64,000 nucleotides of DNA from Isochrysis galbana (taxonomy: Eukaryota; Haptophyta; Isochrysidales; Isochrysidaceae): NCBI GenBank assembly GCA_018136815.1, contig CM030936.1, positions 2,507,079 through 2,571,078 of the forward strand. Direction: 5' to 3'. The stretch's first letter is position 1. Every line of letters begins with the position of its first letter. The notes beneath the pieces are model-generated. The model made no database searches, was not told the origin of the DNA, and saw only the letters and a list, made by a program, of their open reading frames with translations. Below, one piece after another: positions 42,712 through 52,700 of the stretch. The translations under genes and the position numbers were made by a program.

Positions 42712-43304
42712 ATGTCACCGGTAACGTATCAGATGGAGATGCCTAAAGACTTCTTGTTTGAACTTTATAAAAAATGTAATGAGGCAATTGGCGCCAAAGA
42801 GTGGACACTGGCAATTAGAATTGCGAGTCATTTAAGCTCATTGTCGGCTGATATGTACACAATTGCGAACACAGAAGACGATAAACTCCACGTATTTCTG
42901 CAACTGAATTCGGCAAAACAAATGCTAGGATTTGCCACTGAAAAACTGGAAGAACAGGTCACATGCGCACAGTGCGTTATGCAGCGCAAACAAGACTCCT
43001 TGTGTGAACTTTATAGAGAGGCCATTGCCGCCAAAGAGTGGACATTGGCAATTAGAATTGCGAGTAATTTGAGCTCATTGTCGGCTGATCTGTACACAAT
43101 TGCGAACACATCAGACGATAAACTCCACGCAGTTCTGCAACTGAGTTCGGCAAAAAAAAGCTAGATGACGCCACTGAAGAACTGCGAAAACAAGTCAAAG
43201 TTCTTGCGCTTATCAGGCTTATGCCGCAGCGCAAACGCAAGATTACACTTGGCGGTCGAGCGCGTGTGTGCCAGCGAGACCTGCTGAATGAGATGAAGTA
43301 TTAA
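42712..43304 (+). pseudogene. AT-richer ORF with two tandem ~75-residue repeats and an A8 frameshift
   Basis: The frame opens at 42712 and encodes two copies of one domain: AKEWTLAIRIASHLSSLSADMYTIAN at about 30-55 and AKEWTLAIRIASNLSSLSADLYTIAN at about 107-132. Each is preceded by ELYKK/ELYRE and followed by DDKLHxxLQL. The frame stops at 43164 straight after a run of eight A. One added base restores the expected downstream part of repeat two (LDDATEELRKQV), which then runs to a stop at 43304. Repeat one keeps the same place open. Codon use is clearly AT-richer than the neighbouring genes. Family not known to me. Sits between two R1 copies. Confidence 0.5.
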
Positions 43305-43573
43305 GATTAAGATGAACACTCCCTGCGGCGTGCCCTGCCATTTTCCCACCAAAGGCCAGGTAACTATCTATTCGAACAAGATGCGCGAGCTGATGATCGC
43401 CAAGAGGGGCTGCCAAGTCCACTGCCAAAAGCCTGGGGGACATGGTGTTATTTTCGCAGCGCAAGTTTGAGAAGTGCAAGCAAGGCTGCACTTGGCGGTC
43501 TAGCTTTTGTGTGTCCACAGCAACTAGAGAATGAGTTTGTGACCTCCCCGTGTGGATTGTTTGAGTTCTCTTT

Positions 43574-43846
43574 TTATTTAGCCTGTGGCGCGGCGGCGTC
43601 TCCCTTTGGATTTTTGTCGGTGGACCGCTTGTTGAATAATTTCAACAAGAGAATGATTACAAATACTGCGAGCACGATGGCTCCTAGCAGAAATGCGGCT
43701 CCCTTTGCGAATATTTTAGTTACTTCAGCTTGAAATTTGTCTTTTCGTTTTGCCGCTGCCGAGTCCGGATGGCACTCGACTTTTAGGGAACCCCTAACTT
43801 CGCCCCTAACTCGGGGGTTGACCGCACCACATGGTGGGTGTGACAA
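43574..43846 (-). CDS. Small single-span membrane protein in the same AT-richer insert
   Basis: 90 codons. The C-terminal half is convincing: KIFAKGAAFLLGAIVLAVFVIILLL forms one membrane helix (about 46-70), followed by a basic and polar tail (KLFNKRSTDKNPKGD). The first 25 residues overlap a repeat boundary, so the real start may be internal. Lacks similarity I can name. Confidence 0.4.
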   Translation of the reverse strand: MSHPPCGAVNPRVRGEVRGSLKVECHPDSAAAKRKDKFQAEVTKIFAKGAAFLLGAIVLAVFVIILLLKLFNKRSTDKNPKGDAAAPQAK

Positions 43847-43849
43847 AAA

Positions 43850-45005
43850 GGGCTCTTCCTCCTGTGTCTCCGAGTGGGCGGCGACCTCAGTCCCGACTTA
43901 TCCTGTAAATTGGTGCGGGACTTACCTATTTTTCGGTGGGCGGAGCTCCGCTCCGCCCACCCCCTTCTCCGCGCTCTCTCCCCCCTCATCCTGCGGCACG
44001 CGCGATGGCGCGCCTGCGGCAGGCCTGCAGCTGCCCATTGGCGACCCTGGAGGCTCATGGAGGCCAGCTCAGGGGGCAGAGGAGGCTGGGGCTGGGCCCT
44101 GGCCTCCCCTGCCTCTCCCTCGCTGGCGCTCCTGAGCCTCAGGGGCCCCCACGCTGCACCTGTCTTCCTGTCGAACAGGGGGGGAGGAGGGGTTGGAGCA
44201 ATGGGCTGGCCACGCCGGGCCAGGATGGGCGAATCAGGCGAGCCTGTCAGTGGGAGAGAGGGTCAGCAGGGCAGTGGCCTCCTGGCAAGCCATCAGGCGT
44301 GCCAGGAGGATGGGTGGTTCCTCCCCCATGGCAGGGGAGGAGTGGAGAGGGGGGGGGGCTCGTGCGCCCCCATGGGCGAGCTAAGTATAAACTTAGTGGC
44401 CATGGGCGAAATAAGTGTAAACTTAGTTGAGAGAAGCCAAAGTGTATACCCGCATACCCGCAATCTTCCTTTGCCCTTGCGGCGATGCTTATATTTTCCA
44501 ACGCCAACTAAGTTTATACTTGGTTGACCCATGGGGGGGCACGAGCTCCCCCCTCTCTCCACTCCTCCCCTGCCATGGGGGAGGAACCACCCATCCTCCT
44601 GGCACGCCTGATGGCTTGCCAGGAGGCCACTGCCCTGCTGACCCTCTCTCCCACTGACAGGCTCGCCTGATTCGCCCATCCTGGCCCGGCGTGGCCAGCC
44701 CATTGCTCCAACCCCTCCTCCCCCCCTGTTCGACAGGAAGACAGGTGCAGCGTGGGGGCCCCTGAGGCTCAGGAGCGCCAGCGAGGGAGAGGCAGGGGAG
44801 GCCAGGGCCCAGCCCCAGCCTCCTCTGCCCCCTGAGCTGGCCTCCAGGAGCCTCCAGGGGTCGCCAGAGGGCAGCTGGAGGCCTGCCGCAGGCGCGCCAT
44901 CGCGCGTGCCGCAGGAGAGGGGAGAGAGGGCGCGGAGAAGGGGGTGGGCGGAGCGAGAGCTCCGCTCACCGAAAAATTGGTAAGTCCCGCTCCTGTTTAC
45001 AGGAT
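43850..45005. repeat. Large palindrome made of two R1 copies (about 490-bp arms)
   Basis: 43906-44400 is R1 in one orientation and 44504-45003 in the other. The arms match nearly throughout, with small differences such as CTCATGGAGG versus CTCCTGGAGG. The centre (about 44400-44505) holds a second AGTGTAAACTTAGTTGAG end and unique sequence. Both outer ends stop at the GGTAAGTCCCGC..TTTACAGG junction. The right arm ends exactly there and passes into R2. Confidence 0.85.
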
Positions 45006-45410
45006 AATAATAAAACATCTGAAGATTCGGGCTACTCATGCTAGCTATACGGGTCCACGTACTCACGGTACTCACTAACGACATCGCCTATACCCCAGTT
45101 TACTCACTCCCTTACACTACCCCCTTCATTCCTTTGTCTTTGGTATCGGGGGGGGGGGCCGCGTGCACTACAACGGGCCAAGTGCAGGGGGTGGGCTGGG
45201 GCAGACCTGCTGGTGTGGTGTTCCTGTGGCAAAACAAACATAAACGCCTGTTGCTCGTGACACTTCGTGCCCATGGGGGGTCTCGGCCCCCTCTTCTCGC
45301 GTCTTTTTCAAGTGTCGCCGCGCTTTCGCGGCATTCGCATGTCGCTCGAGGTGTCGGCCTGAAAACATACCGTAAACAGGCGTGAGTATTACCTTTTTGT
45401 GTGTCAGATC
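45005..45410. repeat. Interspersed repeat R2 (copy 2)
   Basis: See 27318. Here it joins R1 on the left (after TTTACAGG) and R4 on the right (at GGCGTGAGTATTACC). Confidence 0.75.
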
Positions 45411-45866
45411 GTGTCGTTTTTTTGTCGTGCTTTTTTCGTCGTTCTCTTCGTTCTCCTACGGGCGTGCGATGCCTGCGCGCGCCATGGCCCCCCTCTGAGG
45501 GGCCCCTCGGGTCCCCCCAGAGGGCCAGCTGGGCCAGCTCAGGGGGCAGTGGAGGCTGGGGCTGGGCCCCTGGCCTCTCCTGCCTCTCCCTCGCTGGCCT
45601 CGCTGGCCCTGGGTGCCTTCCTGTCGGCTCAGGTGGTCTGTGGCTCAGTGGTGGAGTGGGGGTCAGTACGAGCGAGGGCCAGTGCAGGCGAGTGCGTGCG
45701 GCGCGCGGCGCGCGCTCGGCGAGGGTCTGGGCCAGAGTGATGTCATCTCAGCCCCTGCCAGCAGGCAGGGGCTGAGGTTGAGTGTGCAGGCCCACCCAGG
45801 GGGTGTCTGCGATGGAGGAAGGGGGGCACGGGGCCCCCATGACCCTATCAGTTTTACTGATAGTTT
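45390..45866 (-). repeat. Interspersed repeat R4 (copy 3)
   Basis: Reverse of 31930-32440. The hairpin is at 45842-45864, with ATG on the minus strand at 45840. Two large blocks are shared, including CCCAGGGGGTGTCTGCGATGG and GCCCCTGCCAGCAGGCAGGG. Confidence 0.8.
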
Positions 45867-46140
45867 GTCCTGTTTACAGGATAAGTCGGGACTGAAGCCG
45901 CCGCCCACTCGGAGACACAGGAGGAAGGGGGGGAAAGATCACCGGGGGGTGGCGCGGGCCACCGGACCATATCTAAGCCCTTCACCCCTATCCCCCTAGT
46001 AGTGCACGGGGGGAGCCGCCTGATGGCGGGGGGAGAAGGGCCGGGGAGTGGGGGTGTAGAAAGTATGCTACGTACTATGTGTAGTAGGTAGTGGTTCCAT
46101 TCGCCGCGAGTGCGGTAAGAATATTAGAAGGTTTTTTTTT
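45867..46140. repeat. Interspersed repeat R1, 3' module (copy 6)
   Basis: TCCTGTTTACAGGATAAGTC at 45868 through the ATATCTAAGCCCTTCACCCC block to GAGTGCGGTAAGAATATTAG and a T-run tail. It abuts R4 head to head at the hairpin. Confidence 0.75.
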
Positions 46141-46765
46141 CAACGCCAACGGCCCTTTTGAAGACGTTGAAAAGTTTCTTGAGTATTTTGAAACTAAATT
46201 TTGGAATAGAGGTAGTCTGAAGTCGTAGTAGTAGGTGTTGCGTCTGCTATATGCTATATGGTACTATGTGTCGTCATGTAGCCATTCGGCAACATCCCTT
46301 GCGTGAGGGTAGTCCCCTACGACTCTGCTCCCCGTTGCTGTCCACAAGCTACAACTATTAGCGCTGCTCTCGAGCGTCTGAAGAGGGCGTGCAGCGTGCA
46401 AATGCAAAGATGCAAGATGTAGCATGCCCTTGCAAGCACTCATAAGAACAGATGAGTGGATTGGCACTCTCCGCAATACGCCCTCACACGGATCTGAATT
46501 TGAATGGGATGGCGCCACTCATATCCCACGACGTTCCGGAATCCGGAATGTGTTTGTCCAAGTCGGCGTGCGCACATAGGTGTATTGGTATACATACAAG
46601 TGCACAAGGGGCTGTATGCAGCTTCTGCATCTCCTTCGAGTTGCGCTCCCTGTGGCGCCCTCACACGCGCATGGATCCATGCGGTCTCACAGGCCCACTC
46701 GCTTCTCGCTGACCGCGTGATCTCAACCCTCACACCGCCTCATATGCTAGTGTTCGGGTGTCGTG
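46141..46765. other. Intergenic, 3' of the CHAT/NB-ARC gene
   Basis: No gene recognised. Confidence 0.4.
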
Positions 46766-49700
46766 CTACGGACCCCTCTCGTCGGCCGCGCGATAGCCCA
46801 TTCTCGGATCCTCGGAGTGCGCCGAGGTTGTGGTGCTCTCGCCACCACCAATACCATCGTAGTACGCCTCATAGTCGTAGATTGCCATGTCATCGTCCGC
46901 GGCCAACCCCTTGCGCTCGGCACGGCGCGAGCCAGGCGCATGGTGCTGCCGATGGGCGTCGCGGCGACCCCCGCCCGTACTAGATCGACTACGATGTGGA
47001 TGTGGCTCGCCACGCTCCACCCGAGGCCATCCGCCCAAGTGTCGGCCGCCACCAATGGACTGACGATGGGCCTCGCCATCAGGCGCTCCTAGCTCTGAGA
47101 GCGGCGTTTCGAGGGCCAGTGGAGGAGAGGAACCCAAAGCATAGTGGATAGCATGGAGCACGCGCGTCGCATCGGAATCGGGGTTACGCTCGACGGCCGC
47201 CGCCTTCGAGAGTCGTTTAGTGAGGTGAACAAGGTCGGACAAGATAGACGAAAGCTGCGGCAAGAGGTTGGGGTGAGAGCCTTAGAATCCATGGTGCTCG
47301 CGGTGCGCACGTGACACGCGAGCGACACGTCTGCAGAGGAACCCGGGCGGGCAGCGACTCACCTGCCCGCCGCCCATTGAGCTAGCAGACGGTCTCAGCT
47401 CATCTGTACGACTAAGTGAAAAGCCTTGGCCGCCGCCCACAGCGCCACCTAACGCATCTCCTCGCCGCCGGTGCTCCGACGCACGGCGGCTAATTGCGGA
47501 TGGCCCTGGGGCCTCACCGATGCGACCCCACTCACCCGACCCGGAGCGCGGAACTTTGCCATGGAGCTTGCGCGAGCCGTGCATGCCACCACCGCGCTCG
47601 TGCGTAGCTGCACGCGGCACCATGGGAGGCGGTGCAAGGGAGGCACCGCCAAGGCTCGCCTGCTTGACGAGGCGCGCCTGATCTCGCGGCTTGAGCGCAC
47701 GCAGCTCTTGGACGAGCTCGCCAACCGAGACGTCCTTTAGTCGAGTGGCTGCCCACTGGATAGAGATCGGCAGCCCACCTAACTTGTTGATGAGCTCATG
47801 ATGCCTTAGCGTGCCGAGCAAGTCGAAGGAGGCCTCCTCGTCCGATGTAGCAGATGGATCAAGCAGTTCTTCCATGTCGAGGGGCCGCTCGCACAACTCG
47901 AGCAAGAGCAAGGCCGCGTCCTTGGGAGACATGGGCTGTAGGCTGATTAGCCCGTACGTGAGCGGCGGGCGGCGTGTCATCTCCGTCTCAGCATCTGCGA
48001 GCCCGGACTCATAGGTACGCGCCCTAACGTCCGCACGCGTGTCCAAGACAACCTCCGATTCCCGCCGTAATTCGTCCAGGTCTATGGGGGCCTGCGAGCT
48101 TGACGAAACCAGCAGTCGCACGCCAGCCGAGAGCAACTGGTCCAAAAAATAGAAGAATTGGGTTCGCGAATTGGCGATCGCTGCCTCGCACCGATCAAGA
48201 ATGAGCAAGCACTGGTTGAAGCGCGAGAGGTGGACCGACAGCTCGGCAGCAGAGCGCGCAGGGAAGTTCAGAGTTGCACCCAGCTGCGCGCGCACTCGGT
48301 CCGTCTTGCGGAGTCCGTCAAGAGAGCACACGAAGATGCCATGCGGGAAGGCGCCGCGCTGGCGGAGGTAGGTTGCAGCCTCGAGCACGAGCGCCGACTT
48401 GCCAAGGCCCCTTGCGCCGTGCACGTAAGTAAGTTGGTTGCGCAGGCAAGATACGAGCAGCTCGTGAAGCTCCAGGTGGCGACCCACGAAAGCGATGCCG
48501 TGGGCGAGCGGAGCGCTGCCGGTCGAGGACCTCGCTGATGCTGGCGCGGGTTCGCACGCACCTGGGACGAGCGCCAGTGTTGTAGTCGCACGAGATGGGT
48601 CCCCGGCAGAGGCTGCTGGAGCCGACACTTGAGCGTCAACCGCGGGTGAGCTCTCATCGCTCTCCGATGAGCTGCTCTTCCTGCGACGGCGCAGCGGTGC
48701 TGTCTGCCATCCTTGAGGGTCGCGGGCCGCTGCAGGCGAGTCTGCTGTGCCGCAAGTCGCGGCCGCGATGACCTCGCCAGAGCACACCGTCGCATCGGCT
48801 GCGCTCGTCGGACGCAAGCCTTGGCAGCTGCACGAACGTTGCATTGATACAATCCCCGTGTCGGTAGGATTCTGCACAGGCCGCGCGTGCGAATCGAGAT
48901 TCCAAGGGCATTGCTGTCGCGAGACGTCCTCCATCTCGCCCGGTGGCGGCAGAGGTTCGAAGTTGGGTGCGGCACCAAGCAGGACAAATCGGCCGCCTGA
49001 GGCAGCAGATGTTACGCGACCAGGCACGTCGACTGCCCCGTTTTTAAGCACGTCCTCAGAGTTCGCATCAGAGGCCACAAGACTCTGTCGCGCCCCAGCG
49101 CGCTCACGCTGTGCTGCCGCGGCAGCAACGGCAAACGCGTCGCGAGGAGTGCGGCCGTCGTCAAGCAAGGCACCATAGAAAGCGGCGCAGAAAGCCGTGA
49201 CTTGCGCCTCGGGAAGCCGCCCGCGGATGGCGATGACAGTACGGCAACCCGCTTCAAGGAAGGCGCGGCCCGCCTCCTCGGAGCATCCAGCGGACAGAAG
49301 GACAAGCGAGGGCGTCGTGCTAGCAGCGGAGAGCAGAGCACGCAGCTCGGGTAGTGGAAGCGGCACCAGCTCCCCGGCTTCGCCTTCCAAGGACATGCCC
49401 CCCTGTGGATACCGAGAGGTGGTAGGTTGCGGAGATTGAATGGGCGGCATGTGCATGGGGGTGAGGCGCAAAGCCGCAGGTGGAACGTACCATGTAGTCC
49501 GGTGCTGGTAGAAAGTGGAGCATTGGCGCTTCAGGCTGCTCCAGTGCGGCGGCGAGTGATGCGCGCGTCGCGACCTCAAATTGAACCTGAGGCGCAGTTT
49601 TAGACACCGGTCGTTTGGAACGAGGGGCGAATCAGCTACGAAGCCGTTCAGCTATTGTGCTCTGCCATACCACTAGGGATCGCTTAATTTCCCGGCACAA

Positions 49701-52700
49701 AAACGCACCAGCAACTTCCGCCGCATGGCCGCCAGCGACTCTCGAAGGTGCCTCCAGCATCGTAGACCAGCCCGCTTGGAAAACGCGACGGGGCGCAGCC
49801 GCATGCCGGTCTTGCCGGAGCTTACGCCGATGACGGCACAGGTCCGCTTCGCTTCGGAGGTCGCGGCAGCGGGCGCAAGCTGAGGCTGCCATAGGATCAG
49901 CGGCGCTGCGTGCATGACCATGAGCCGTGGAGCGCCAGATCTAGAACCGTCATGGCGGAGCAAAAGTGCTCGACGCATCGCCTCGTGAGATGCGAGCGCC
50001 GACTGCGCGCGTACACCATCGCCACGATCCTAGAAGACAAAGATGGAGGAGAAAAGTGAAGAACGGCCAAGATAGGATTAGCGAACCGCAGCACAAAGCA
50101 AGGGTAGGTTCGGCGAACACATACCTGCCACAACTCGGCCGCTTTGAGCATCAGCTCCCTAGCGGCATCCAATTCTCCCATGGCCGCACGGCTTTTGCCG
50201 CGCAGCTCTAGCACTGCCGGGTCGTCAACAATAGCAGTGCCGAGAAGTGAGACTGCGCGCTGAGGATCGCCCCTATGAGGGAAGAAGATGAAAGGAAGCT
50301 GCAATAAGTCAACCGCAAGGCTGTGAACTATGATTGAGGAGGGCGACTCCCACTCCACACAGCGATAGCACCCGGGGTCGCGGCGCTAGAACGCCTTGGT
50401 CACTCACCGAATTAGTGCGAGCCAAGCGAGACCAGCTGTGGCGACCATCCAGTGTTCGCGCTCCTCGTCCGTCGCGGAGATGGTAGTACTCGCCTCACTC
50501 GATGCTGCATCCGTAGTAGTGCCTCCAAGTACTGATATCAGCGAAGCGGAACCACCATCGCCGGGGAGGCGAGAGGGTGGTTCCCTGGGCGAGCTGCTTT
50601 GGCTAGCGAAGCTTTTGTTGGCTGCGTCGCCACTGGACCCCTCAGATGATTGGCGCGAAAGCATCGCATCGATGACACGCAACTCTTTCTCAGAACCAGG
50701 CGCATGAAGAAGTGATCGAAGCGAGGGGGGTAGGCGACGGAGCACCTCGATGAAGTACTTCTCGGCATGAGCGAGCTGCGCCTCGCGCGCTGTGTGGGAG
50801 GAGGGGAGCTGCTCGCGCTCGCGTGATGGTGAAGAGGACGTCGAGCCACCATTCTTTGGCGAATATAGGGAGGCAGAGGCCTCACTCAATCCCGCGGAGA
50901 TGGACGTGTCCACGTCGATTTGTTTGTCCTGGGAAAGAATGGACGAGCCAAGCAAATAAAAATCGATGATACACGCCATCGTTGGGTGGCGACGGAGCCT
51001 TTGGCCTCGCAATGCGTCAACGGGGAGTCTACTAGCACAAGGGAGCTCCGCACGGTGTTGCGTGCAAAGGAGGGGAAAGGGTTGAGGCTGCGATGTGTTG
51101 CACACCTTGATGTAAGAATTGCCTAGCATGAGGAGTGCCTTTATGAGGCCGGGCATTTGCCGACGAGACCTCCTAGCACTCGCCAAACCAGCTACCTGCT
51201 TCCAGCGCTGCTGCCCACTTGAAGCTCTGCTGCCAATCTCACCCACGGAGCCCCTAGTCGCGAGGGTCATCCCCAGGGCCGAGGCCGGGGGCGCAGCCGC
51301 AACGTTTTCTCCGTCTATGGTGGCGACGCTGGCGAGGACATCGAGCTGCGTCAAACTCAGCGCCACGCCAGTTGTCGCCGGTGGATTTGGCATCGCATCG
51401 GGACATGAAGCCACACTGTCCCCGGGAAGCGAAGGCCATGTCGACGCCAGTGCACAAGACGGCATGATCGACGGACCACTTCCTGCCAAGGGTTGTTGCT
51501 CGGCCGCCACTTGTACTCGCCCAGCGGCTGGGCTCGCGGCGAACGCCGACGAGTCCTTCGATGTCCTTGCGGCGGCAACGACCGAAGCGGCAACCGAAGG
51601 CCGCACAAAGAGGCGTTGGTGCAGCAAGGGCGAAAGACTGACCGAGACCAAAGATTCGCCGCCGCTCAGAGATTCGTCAGGATACGCACCAACTACAGCA
51701 CCCGCATTGCCATCACTTCCCAAAGCCACCGCGCCGCCATTTGTGCCGCTTCCACCATCTGAAGATCCGAGTTCGCAGATGCCAAGGGCATCAACATCCA
51801 TGCTAGCGCAAGATGCGCGCAAAGAAGGGTGCGGCGCGGATAGGGACACTGCAGTGGTGCTATCCTGGATGAGAGCATCCAAATCAACGGAGCCTCGGGA
51901 CGTGACAACTGAAGAGTCGGGGCCGTGGCGCGGTATTTCTGAGGCATCGGTTTCAGAATCGTTGGAAGAGGAATGGTCATCGGATGGTGCCGACGGAGCC
52001 TCCGCATATGCGAGCACCGCCTCGTGAAGCACAGCCTGCGAGGCAGCGGGATACACCGGGTGCCGAAAGACGGTGAAGAAGTGGATTCGCAAGTTATCCA
52101 GAGCTTTCAGCCAATGGCTGAGTGTCAAGAGGGGAAGACGGCTGCCGCATCGATACGAGGCGGGAGCGGCAGAGATTGGGACTGGCTATAGCAACGCTCA
52201 AGCATAGCAGCAACACAACGTGGTCTCTAACCAACAATACAAGAGCCGCCCATGCGGCAGGCGTCGCAGCAAGTCATCCTCTCGCAATTACCTGCGCGAG
52301 GTTGAGTGCGCCAGGATCGTCTGCACGAAGCAGCATTTGGCCGCCAAGGAGGAGCTTGAGGTCGCCGAGCATGTCCGCGGTGACACCAAGAAACTGCAGA
52401 AGGCGCAAGACAACGAAAAGGTTGACAATGTGATTTGGTTCGATTCGAAGGCGGGGCATGTGCCGTGGCAGGCAGAGGCTCCCGTTGCGTCCAATCGCGC
52501 AAGCGCAAGAAATGGTGTAGTTGCCTTGACCTGCAGGGCTTCAATGGTCTTCTCCGCCGCAGATGCGGCTTCGTCAATCCTCCCCAGAATGGCGAGGATG
52601 CGCGAAAGCGCCTCTCCTACTCTCGCCGTATGGCGCACACACGGTTCCATTTCACCGCTGGAATGGCGGAAGCAAGGTCCCGCGTGATCGCCGTGATGAG

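Noticed and set aside
46264-46733. Short open frames 3' of the NLR-like gene
   Set aside because: No recognisable features, and overlapping frames on both strands are equally open.
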